This document shows positions 43,981 through 51,106 of a DNA stretch of 64,000 nt, one piece after another. The notes beneath the pieces were generated by a model that was not told the origin of the DNA, did not search any database, and saw nothing but the letters and a program-made list of their open reading frames with translations. Source of the DNA: Polyangiaceae bacterium (GTDB lineage Bacteria; Myxococcota_A; Polyangia; Polyangiales; Polyangiaceae); the NCBI GenBank assembly GCA_013361525.1, contig JABFXY010000019.1, forward strand, positions 1-64,000. The letters are read 5' to 3'. Numbering within the stretch: position 1 is the stretch's first letter; each line of letters begins with the position of its first letter. The position numbers and the translations under genes were made by a program.

Positions 43981-44033
43981 TCGACACCTGCCGCAAAGAC
44001 CCACCACACCAAACAATTCGACAGAGGGTTTCA

Positions 44034-44663
44034 ATGCGAACTTTTGGTTTACTTTTGGCGACCATTGCCTCGATCACCGCGTGTGACAAATCCGACACGG
44101 CGAGTGCGGAGAGCGCGCCTACCGTTGCGACGAACGCGCGGTCTGCGCGCGCATCGGCGGAGCCATCCACATCCATTGCGACCGCCAGCGCTCGTTCCGC
44201 ACCGTCTACCTCAGCGTCGGCCACACCCATGCCGATCCCAATTGCGCCTGTTGCCAGCGCAAGCGCGAGCGCTGTCGTGCAAATTTCGCGTTCGACCAAG
44301 GCGCCGTTCAATGCGGTGCAGTTTCGACTCCTTGAAGACAAGGAGGAATCCGGCTGGCGGAACTTCGAGGCCGTCAATCTGGGAAAGAGGCCAATCGTAT
44401 TCCTGTTGGTGGTCGGTTACGCCTACGACAAAGACGGGAAACAAGTGGGTCGATCGAAGTCCCTCAACTGGCAGGACATGAGGGAGGATGGAGGCATCCA
44501 CGCCGGCAAGAAGGAGAACATCCGAGTCGGAACCTACGATGACAAGCTGCCGGACACGGCCGTCACCTTCGAGCTCTGCGTGGAGGGTATCCAATTCAAA
44601 GGGGACAAGGAGCTCACGCGCGACGAGGAGGCTTGCCCAGACCAAAAGCCGCAGAGCAAGTGA
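44034..44663 (+). CDS. Lipoprotein with Ser/Ala linker, unknown function
   Basis: 209 aa. Signal MRTFGLLLATIASITAC with a lipobox is followed by about 65 residues of Ala/Ser/Thr/Pro. The folded part (residues about 90-200) is beta-rich: LEDKEESGWRNFEAVNLGKR, PIVFLLVVGYAYDKDGKQVG, VTFELCVEGIQF. Two Cys in the C-terminal region may pair. No family recognised. Located 53 bases after the Cys-rich lipoprotein gene on the same strand, so co-transcription is possible. Confidence 0.6.
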   Translation: MRTFGLLLATIASITACDKSDTASAESAPTVATNARSARASAEPSTSIATASARSAPSTSASATPMPIPIAPVASASASAVVQISRSTKAPFNAVQFRLLEDKEESGWRNFEAVNLGKRPIVFLLVVGYAYDKDGKQVGRSKSLNWQDMREDGGIHAGKKENIRVGTYDDKLPDTAVTFELCVEGIQFKGDKELTRDEEACPDQKPQSK

Positions 44664-44721
44664 CCAGGCGGGGACCGCAAAACCTCCACCAGCGCGGGAC
44701 AGCGGGCTAGCATTGCCAGTC

Positions 44722-45216
44722 GTGACGACGCAGGAGGAGCGCGAGCTTTGCCACCGCTATGGAGCCCGGATCCGCGGCTACGGACTCCGACACCTTCGTA
44801 ACGCCGCCGCTGCCGAGGATCTCGTCCAGCACGTCTTGCTCGCAGTGCTCGTGGCCGTCCGCGCCGGCGAAATCCAGACCCCCGAGCGTCTCGGCGCGTA
44901 CGTGTTCGGCGCTTGTCGCTACGCCGTTCGCGACATGCAGCGCGGCGAGCTGCGGCAGCGGAAGATTGCCGAGCAGCACGCAGCGACGCTACCCGAGGGC
45001 TACTGGCCACAGTGGGATGGTGTGGATCGCACACGCGTCGAGCTGTGCCTGCTCGAGCTCGAAGCGCGCGAGCGCGCCGTCATCCTGGCGACCTTTGCGT
45101 ATGACCGCGACACCGAGGAGATCGGACGAGACCTCTCGCTCACCGCGGGCAACGTGCGTGTCATCCGGCACCGCGCGCTCGCTCGCCTGCAAGCCTGCGT
45201 CGGAGGTGAACCGTGA
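44722..45216 (+). CDS. ECF-like sigma factor
   Basis: 164 aa from a GTG at 44722. Region 2: ELCHRYGARIRGYGLRHLRN followed by AAAAEDLVQHVLLAVLVAVR; region 2.4-like YVFGACRYAVRDMQRGEL. Region 4: LLELEARERAVILATFAYDR and EEIGRDLSLTAGNVRVIRHR. The HTH-like segment is degenerate compared with the sigma at 4045 but keeps spacing. Its stop overlaps the GTG of a zinc-finger anti-sigma candidate, confirming the pair. Genes upstream encode lipoproteins, so a cell-envelope signal is possible. Confidence 0.82.
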   Translation: MTTQEERELCHRYGARIRGYGLRHLRNAAAAEDLVQHVLLAVLVAVRAGEIQTPERLGAYVFGACRYAVRDMQRGELRQRKIAEQHAATLPEGYWPQWDGVDRTRVELCLLELEARERAVILATFAYDRDTEEIGRDLSLTAGNVRVIRHRALARLQACVGGEP

Positions 45217-45767
45217 AGTGCGCGACGCCAATCCCGTATCCGGATCTCGTTGCGCTATGGGTGGGCGAGCTCGCGCCCGACGCAGCGGCGACCTTCGATG
45301 AGCACTTGTTCGAGTGTGACGAATGCGCGGCGGCCTCGGATGCGCTCGGCCGCCTCATCGGCGCAGCCCGCACGATCGTCCCGCCCGTGATCACGGCCGA
45401 CAAGCGCGCCGAGCTGGCAGCGCGTGGATTGATGGTTCGCGACCTCGCGTTCGAGCCGGACACCGAGGGGGAGGCCTACTTCGCGCCCGAAATCGATCTC
45501 ATGGTCTTTGCGCTGCGAGGAGACCTGAGCAAGGCGGAGCGCGTCGACGTCGACATCCACGACCCGGAGGGCAACCTCCTCGTCGAGCTCCTCGCCGTGC
45601 CTTTCGATGCGGCTCGCGGCGAGGTGCTCGTCGCGTGCCAGCAGCACTTCCGGAGGTCCCCGGAGGCGCACCGCGACGCGCCCGCGTTTCGCGTCTATGC
45701 CACCGAGGGCGGTGCGCGGCGCCAGGTCGGATCGTACGTCATCGATCATATTTGGCCTGCCTTGTAA
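45213..45767 (+). CDS. Zinc-finger anti-sigma factor candidate
   Basis: 184 aa, GTG overlapping the sigma stop. The N-terminus holds the zf-HC2/ZAS motif HLFECDECAAASDALGRL (HxxxCxxC). No transmembrane segment is evident; the remaining 140 residues form a soluble beta-rich domain (FEPDTEGEAYFAPEIDLMVF, DIHDPEGNLLVELLAVPFD). A soluble ZAS protein suggests cytoplasmic sensing, for example redox, through the zinc site. The C-terminal domain is unrecognised. Confidence 0.72.
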   Translation: MKCATPIPYPDLVALWVGELAPDAAATFDEHLFECDECAAASDALGRLIGAARTIVPPVITADKRAELAARGLMVRDLAFEPDTEGEAYFAPEIDLMVFALRGDLSKAERVDVDIHDPEGNLLVELLAVPFDAARGEVLVACQQHFRRSPEAHRDAPAFRVYATEGGARRQVGSYVIDHIWPAL

Positions 45768-45812
45768 CGCCCGGACCGCGAGCGCCACGTCCATGGCAAA
45801 GGAGCCATTGCC

Positions 45813-46529
45813 ATGACTACCCGTCTCGACGAGATCGGCGAAAACATCTATCGAATCAGCACGGCCGTCCCGCCCAGCCCGGACCTGCCCCCGGGGTTCA
45901 CCTTCAACCAGTTCTTGATCGTGGACGACGAGCCGCTGCTGTTTCACGCCGGCATGCGCAGGATCTTTCCCCTCGTCCGCGACGCGGTGGCGCGCGTCAT
46001 GCCGATCGACAAGCTGCGCTGGGTCTCGTTTTCGCACCACGAGTGCGACGAGAGCGGCGCCCTCAACGAGTGGCTGGCCGCCGCGCCGCACGCTGCCCCC
46101 CTCTGCGGCAAAATGAACCTCATGTACTCCGTCGAAGACTCCGTCGATCGCGCGGCGCGAGTGCTCGCGGACGGTGAGGCCGTCGCCATTGGCAAAAGGA
46201 GCGTGCAATGGCTGGATACCCCGCACGTACCTCACGGCTGGGACGCCGGCCTCCTGTTCGAGACCACCACCCAAACCCTATTTTGCAGCGACATCCTCGC
46301 CCAGCCCGGCGACAACCATCCCCCGGCGACCGAAGGCGACGTGCTCGGGCCGAGCGAGATGATGCGAAAGATGTTCACGTACTATTCGAATACAACGCTC
46401 GCTGCGGTCACGCTCGAGCGCCTGGCGAGTCTCGAGCCGGCCGTCCTCGCGACGATGCACGGCGCCGCGTACCGGGGAGATGGCGGGCGGATATTGCGTG
46501 AGCTAGCGAGCGTGCTCGCGAAGTCGTAA
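45813..46529 (+). CDS. Metallo-beta-lactamase-fold protein, diiron (ODP/FDP-like) variant
   Basis: 238 aa. The fold is clear from NIYRIS, FNQFLIVDDEPLLFHAGMRR, WLDTPHVPHGWDAGLLFETT and LFCSDILAQPGDNHPP. Instead of HxHxDH the active-site loop reads SHHECDESG, that is H-x-E-x-D, as in the oxygen-binding diiron (flavodiiron-like) group. Later ligands include His of TPHVPHGWDAGL and Asp in CSDIL. No flavodoxin domain is attached, so it resembles stand-alone ODP proteins, which may sense or bind oxygen. The start at 45813 follows an AAAGGAG site. Confidence 0.8.
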   Translation: MTTRLDEIGENIYRISTAVPPSPDLPPGFTFNQFLIVDDEPLLFHAGMRRIFPLVRDAVARVMPIDKLRWVSFSHHECDESGALNEWLAAAPHAAPLCGKMNLMYSVEDSVDRAARVLADGEAVAIGKRSVQWLDTPHVPHGWDAGLLFETTTQTLFCSDILAQPGDNHPPATEGDVLGPSEMMRKMFTYYSNTTLAAVTLERLASLEPAVLATMHGAAYRGDGGRILRELASVLAKS

Positions 46530-46842
46530 AAGCGGAGGATTGCGGCAAGGGCATGCGCGGGGTTGTGGTCGTCTGAAGGCCGCTCCGCGCACCACACGAC
46601 TGCAATGAAGTAGATCGGGTGGTTAGGCCGATTCCACCCCTCTACTTCATAGTCGAACCCGCGGATGTTGGTGTTGGGGTGGAGATTTGCAGCCTTTTCG
46701 ATCCTGGCGTCGTTGCTCGCGCTGGAGTTATGCGGGTGTGGACCAGCTGGTTCACGCGAGCCGCCTGGTCGCCAGGGACCGGACGCGACCTCTTCTCAGA
46801 TGGAATGATGGGGTCGGTCCGCCGCTCGTGTAGAATCGCGCC
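46530..46842. other. Intergenic region with hairpin
   Basis: 313 bases with no convincing gene. It contains the hairpin at 46605-46650 described separately. The sequence 46660-46840 has no visible gene or strong structure; it should hold the promoter of the VOC gene at 46843, but I cannot assign the boxes. Confidence 0.5.
46605..46650. repeat. Long intergenic hairpin
   Basis: ATGAAGTAGA followed by TCGGGTGG pairs with CCACCC and TCTACTTCAT across an 11-nt loop, with one small bulge. It starts 75 bases after the metallo-hydrolase stop. There is no T tract, so an intrinsic terminator is uncertain. The stem also contains two in-frame ATG-like ends, so each arm reads ATGAAGTAGA on its own strand. 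Confidence 0.6.
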
Positions 46843-47280
46843 ATGTTGACGAATCGGTCCGCGCCACACGCCCTCGTCGTACCGGTGCTCACCGTCGCAG
46901 ACGTGCGCGCCGCGGTCGCCTGGTACGCCGACGTGTTTGGCTTCGTGGAGCACGTTCGGATCGGCGAGGGCCATCGCGCGCAGCTCGGCCTGCCCAGCGG
47001 CGCCGAGCTGATCGTCGCGGAGGTGCGCCCGGGGCGCCGAGTACCGAGCGACGGTCGATCGCATCAGATCTTGCTCAAGGTCGAGGACGCAGCGGCCACC
47101 GTCGCGCGCGCGGTCGCCAAGGGCGCGCTGGTCATCGACGAGCTGCATGACTGGGAGTACGGCGAGCGCCAGGCCGCGATCGACGACGTGTTCAATCATC
47201 AGTGGGTGCTGACACAGACGCTCGTCGACACGGCACCCGAGCAGTGGGGCGGCAAGACCGTTACGCGGCGCCGCGCGTAG
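46843..47280 (+). CDS. VOC-family (glyoxalase/bleomycin-resistance fold) protein
   Basis: 145 aa. Residues 12-65 (ALVVPVLTVADVRAAVAWYA, DVFGFVEHVRIGEGHRAQLG) and 75-130 (HQILLKVEDAAATVARAVAK, GALVIDELHDWEYGERQAAI, DDVFNHQWVL) are the two beta-alpha-beta-beta-beta modules. The final part DVFNHQWVLTQ matches the end of PhnB-like members. Metal ligands cannot be assigned with certainty. Could be antibiotic resistance, isomerase or dioxygenase-like; no context helps. Confidence 0.8.
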   Translation: MLTNRSAPHALVVPVLTVADVRAAVAWYADVFGFVEHVRIGEGHRAQLGLPSGAELIVAEVRPGRRVPSDGRSHQILLKVEDAAATVARAVAKGALVIDELHDWEYGERQAAIDDVFNHQWVLTQTLVDTAPEQWGGKTVTRRRA

Positions 47281-47697
47281 ACACCGCGCAACTCCGCCAT
47301 CGCCGTTGGTGGCAGAGCTGGACTTCGCAGTTCTCATTATCTGGTCTGGCCAGCAGACTCGACGGCGAGTTCGTACGTCCCCTTGGCACGCATTCCTCCT
47401 ATTCACGGCGGATCGTGATATTTCGATGTCCCGCCTTATCCATCCGTGGCGTCAAGAGCGCTCGGTTCAGGGAGGTCTCGATACGCGAGTGCACGAGGGC
47501 TCCTAGGGCTCGATACCGTACTGCAAGGCCCGACAACGGTCACCGAGCACCACAAATACGACATCAGCGGACAAGTCGACTATGCGCACACGCACACCGG
47601 CGATTGGCGATACTTATACTAACCTCTACGCACTTGAGGCAGCGCTCTCTTTCGATGCCTGCTACGACGCCTGTAATGATGACCGGCGCGCGCTCCC
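47281..47697. other. Region with a possible broken gene
   Basis: 417 bases with less GC skew than the surroundings. One frame reads VTEHHKYDISGQVDYAHTHT and GDWRYLY then stops. A frame one base away continues YTNLYALEAALSFDACYDAC and ends in a TGA at 47699-47701 that overlaps the ATG of the next gene. Composition of these peptides (aromatic, acidic) looks protein-like, so this may be the frameshifted end of a gene, possibly RHS-like, but no family was recognised. Confidence 0.35.
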
Positions 47698-48102
47698 ATG
47701 ATTAGTCGTCGATCGCGGGCGCGGCGGCAAGCGACAGCTGTGATCGCGACGACTGCTGGAATGTTTATTTTGGCAATTCTTGCGATTCGAGCTTCTAATC
47801 GACACGCCGAACGCGAACTGTTGGACCTTCGCAGCAGGATCCAGCTGGGTGAATCCGTCGAAGGGGCGCGGCGTCGGTGCGACGAATATCGTTTTATTAG
47901 ATGCAGGGCGAAGGCGGACGGTTTTCGTGCTCAGCCGTTGGTGGGCATTGCGCTGACGAATTTGGTACTGTGGGTCGATTCATCGGAAGGTCGCGTGGTG
48001 GCCGTGAGAATCCGTACCGATGACTCTGCGTATAGTCGGCCAAAGGAAGGGCCGGCTGACCTGATTCAGGGTGCCACGTCTCCCGCGCCTGTTCCGTCGT
48101 AG
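47698..48102 (+). CDS. Small membrane-anchored protein, unknown function
   Basis: 134 aa. A basic N-terminus and one transmembrane helix (about residues 13-31, AVIATTAGMFILAILAIRAS) are followed by a soluble domain with a Cys pair (RRRCDEYRFIRCRAKADG). No family recognised. The ATG overlaps a stop of the frame upstream (ATGA), which suggests translational coupling to a gene now partly degraded. This position, after a possible toxin-like relic, would also suit an immunity protein, but that is speculation. Confidence 0.6.
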   Translation: MISRRSRARRQATAVIATTAGMFILAILAIRASNRHAERELLDLRSRIQLGESVEGARRRCDEYRFIRCRAKADGFRAQPLVGIALTNLVLWVDSSEGRVVAVRIRTDDSAYSRPKEGPADLIQGATSPAPVPS

Positions 48103-48231
48103 GGAGACGTTCCACGTCGGGACTGTTCGCTCTGACCACGCAAAGGCTAGAGCCCGGGATGAAGGACCGGACCCACTTTGTCCTCAATACGTAATAGCGA
48201 TTCGGTCCAGCCATAGGTGCCCCTTCCCACT

Positions 48232-50346
48232 TCAAGAATCGCCGAGCGGCAGGGTGAAGGAAAACCGCGATCCCTCCCCGAGGGCGCTGACGACATGCAT
48301 TTTCCCGCCGTGTCGTTCGACGATGTCGCGGCATAGATAGAGCCCGATGCCGAGGCCGCCGTAGGACGTCACCGGGGCGTTGGCGGCCCGGAAGAAGCGA
48401 TCGAATACACGACCCACGTCGGCTGGTGGAATGCCGAGGCCACGATCGGACACCTCGACTTGGGCGTGGTCGTGCGACAGCGTCAGCGCGATGGAGATGG
48501 GCGTATCCGGCGGGCTGTATTTGATCGCATTGATTAGAAGGTTCGACAAAACCTGATCGATGCGATCCCGATCCATCTCGACGTCGATGGGTTCGGGGTG
48601 ATTGTCGAGTGTGATGGCTCGCTCGGGAGCCATGCGCCGGAAGCGGTCGACGACGGAATGAACCACGTCCGTCAGCGAGGAGCGCGCGACGCGGAGCTCG
48701 AGCCTGTCCGCTGCGACCTTGGAGGCGTCGAGCATGTGATCGATGAGCGCGAGGAGCCGCTGCAGATCCCGCTTCTGCGCGGCGATGACCTGTTGGCTCG
48801 GCACCTGCCCTGCGCGTGTGCTGGCCTCGAGCATCGAGAACCTCAGCAGTAGAGGCGTGAGGGGCGTACGGAGCTCGTGCGACGCGACATTGAGAAAGTC
48901 GTCGCGCAGCTGGATGGCTCGCCGCGTCTGTAGCGCGAGAGAACATCGGCGCGCGAGGTCCTGCGCGACGGCGAGATCGCCCGCATCGAAATGGCGCGAG
49001 AACGATACGAGCACGATCCGGCCGAGCTCGCGACCGTCCGCCTCGATCGACGCGCTGATCCAGGAGGTCGGTCCGAGCTCCCGAAGCAGGGCTCGATCAC
49101 GCTCCACCGGCCCCGCGAGCCGCTCGACCGCCGGCTCGTCGATCTCGCGCAGCATGATCGGAGCGGGCCCCGCAGCGAGCTCGTGCGCGCGCTCGGCAGA
49201 AGCCCGAAGGGCGTCGACGCGACGCGCGTCGACATGCGCGCTGCTCGCGGCCGCGAGCCGGCCGAGCTCGTTGCGAATGAGGACGACACAGCCGTCGACG
49301 AGCGCGGGCGCGATGGTCGACGCGAAGCGGCCGAGCGCGCGCGGCTCCGCCGACCACGCGGCGACCTGCATCCCGGCCTTGGCGAGTGTCCGCTGCTCCG
49401 ACTCGGATCTGCGCAGCTCTTGCAGCGATGCCGCCAGCAGGAGGCCTGATACGGCCACCACCGCAACCAGCGACTCGGCCGCGAGGATCTGCACGTGATG
49501 GTCCTTCGCGAGACCGACGAACGGGCCGTGCCCCTGCAGCACGTGCCAAGCCGCGACGTTTCCGCCGACGGCGCTGGTGATGCAGACGCCAATCATCCCG
49601 ATCCGGAGCGCAACCCACAGCATCAGCGGCAATGTCGCGTATGCGAGCGCGAGCGCCGGCGCCGGCAGATTCGGTTCGCCGAACGCGATGTGCACCGCGA
49701 GCGCGAGCGTGACCGCCGCGACGAGCCCTTCGACCACGCGCGCGCCGTCGACGCGCTCACGCGACAACAGAAACAGCAAGAGCGGCGTAAACAGCACGAC
49801 CGCCAGGGCGTCGCCTAGCGTCCAGACCAACCAGACCCTCGCCCCGGAATCGGTGCCGTAAAAGATGACGCTTCCGACAGCGCCGAGAACGCCGCTCACC
49901 GCGGATGCGACGCCGGCACCCAAACCGACGAGCGCGAGCACGTCGCGCACCGTTTTGAGCTCGAAGGGCCGCTGGACGGTGTCCAACATCGCAGCGCCGA
50001 GCAGCGCGCCGATCGCGCCTGCCGTCCCGTAAAACATCGTGACCGGCAGCGGCCGTTCGATCTCCACCGCCATTTCGACGAGGGGCATGACGAGCGCAAA
50101 GAGCGGTCGCTGCCGCGGCGACGTGCGGAGCATGACCGCCAGCGAAAGCCCTGCCGGTGGCCAGAACGTTTCGAGCGCCACATCCGGCACGCGGAACGCT
50201 TGACTCGCCTCGTACGCGACCATGTACGCGACCGCGAAAGCGAGGAGGCGCAATAGCAAGCCCAACCGTGGGACACCGAGATCGAACCGCCCTCGCGCGA
50301 CGTTCGGGCGTCGCGCCCTGCCGGAAGGTCCCAGCGCGGTCTCCAC
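48232..50346 (-). CDS. MASE1-domain sensor histidine kinase with GAF region
   Basis: 704 aa. The first 310 residues form a MASE1-type membrane module (about eight spans; VALETFWPPAGLSLAVMLRT is the characteristic block). Residues about 325-470 resemble a GAF domain (LAKAGMQVAAWSAEPRALGR, ARRCSLAL). HisKA: FLNVASHELRTPLTPLLLRF; ATPase boxes NLLINAIKY, DRGLGIP and GGLGIGLYL. No response regulator gene is adjacent. The signal for MASE1 is generally unknown. It is divergent from the TPM-domain gene over 124 bases that hold a short palindrome. Confidence 0.9.
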   Translation of the reverse strand: METALGPSGRARRPNVARGRFDLGVPRLGLLLRLLAFAVAYMVAYEASQAFRVPDVALETFWPPAGLSLAVMLRTSPRQRPLFALVMPLVEMAVEIERPLPVTMFYGTAGAIGALLGAAMLDTVQRPFELKTVRDVLALVGLGAGVASAVSGVLGAVGSVIFYGTDSGARVWLVWTLGDALAVVLFTPLLLFLLSRERVDGARVVEGLVAAVTLALAVHIAFGEPNLPAPALALAYATLPLMLWVALRIGMIGVCITSAVGGNVAAWHVLQGHGPFVGLAKDHHVQILAAESLVAVVAVSGLLLAASLQELRRSESEQRTLAKAGMQVAAWSAEPRALGRFASTIAPALVDGCVVLIRNELGRLAAASSAHVDARRVDALRASAERAHELAAGPAPIMLREIDEPAVERLAGPVERDRALLRELGPTSWISASIEADGRELGRIVLVSFSRHFDAGDLAVAQDLARRCSLALQTRRAIQLRDDFLNVASHELRTPLTPLLLRFSMLEASTRAGQVPSQQVIAAQKRDLQRLLALIDHMLDASKVAADRLELRVARSSLTDVVHSVVDRFRRMAPERAITLDNHPEPIDVEMDRDRIDQVLSNLLINAIKYSPPDTPISIALTLSHDHAQVEVSDRGLGIPPADVGRVFDRFFRAANAPVTSYGGLGIGLYLCRDIVERHGGKMHVVSALGEGSRFSFTLPLGDS

Positions 50347-50444
50347 TTTTTTCCTCCGTCGCGATGCGCGAGCTGGCCTGCCTCATTGGAAGCACGGAGC
50401 GTTCCACGCGCGCGACGAACGACGAAACGAATCGAAAACGAACG

Positions 50445-50459
50445 TACCAACGCTTGGTA
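50445..50459. promoter_or_regulatory. Palindrome TACCAA-CGC-TTGGTA, possible operator
   Basis: A perfect 6-bp inverted repeat with a 3-bp centre lies 11 bases upstream of the TPM-gene ATG and about 100 bases upstream of the divergent kinase gene. The shape (TACCAAnnnTTGGTA) resembles TetR-family operators. No TetR gene is in the window, so the regulator would be elsewhere. It could also be chance. Confidence 0.4.
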
Positions 50460-50470
50460 TCGTCGGCCGC

Positions 50471-51106
50471 ATGGGGAGCCCTTGGAAGCCGAGCACGTTC
50501 TTCGGCGAGGTCGCAAAGGCGAGGATCAAAGAGATCGTGGCCGAGCTCGAGCTCGGCTCGGCCGTCGAAGTCGTCGTCGCGGTTCACCCGCGGAGCGGAA
50601 ACTACCGTGAGACGGAGTACCTGCTCGGCTGCGTGTTCGCGATGATGTGGCTCGCGTTCTTCCTCTATTACCCCGATCCGTTCGACTTCACGTTCCTGCC
50701 GCTCGAAATGATGGGCGCCTTCGCGGCAGGTGCGCTCGTGGTGCGCGCAGTCGCGCCCGTGAAGCGATGCCTCACGCCGCGCGCGGTCATGGCGCGGGAG
50801 GTCGACCGTGCTGCCAAAGCGGCCTTCTACGATCTCTCCATCGCTCGGACACGCGCGCGAACCGGCGTCCTCGTCTTCGTATCGGTGCTCGAAGGTTCCG
50901 CGCGCGTCGTGAAAGACGTTGGCGTTCCCAGGATCGAAGGGCTATCGACGCTCGCGCCCCGCCTCGATCAGGCCGTGCGCCGAGGCGACATCCGGAGCTT
51001 CACGGGCCTGCTCGGCTCGCTCGCGGCGACGTGGACGAAGGCGCTACCCAAACGCGCCGACGACATCAACGAGCTCCCCGACGCGCCCATTCAGGCGGGC
51101 CGATGA
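50471..51106 (+). CDS. TPM-domain membrane protein
   Basis: 211 aa from ATG 50471. Two adjacent transmembrane segments (about residues 50-68 and 76-92) sit between two halves of a TPM-like domain: KARIKEIVAELELGSAVEVV and VAVHPRSGNY before, and FYDLSIARTRARTGVLVFVS and VLEGSARVVKDVGV after. TPM proteins are linked to photosystem repair in plants and to membrane-associated functions of unknown kind in bacteria. The stop overlaps the ATG of the Tim44-like gene (ATGA), so the two proteins are likely partners. No signal peptide. Confidence 0.75.
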   Translation: MGSPWKPSTFFGEVAKARIKEIVAELELGSAVEVVVAVHPRSGNYRETEYLLGCVFAMMWLAFFLYYPDPFDFTFLPLEMMGAFAAGALVVRAVAPVKRCLTPRAVMAREVDRAAKAAFYDLSIARTRARTGVLVFVSVLEGSARVVKDVGVPRIEGLSTLAPRLDQAVRRGDIRSFTGLLGSLAATWTKALPKRADDINELPDAPIQAGR

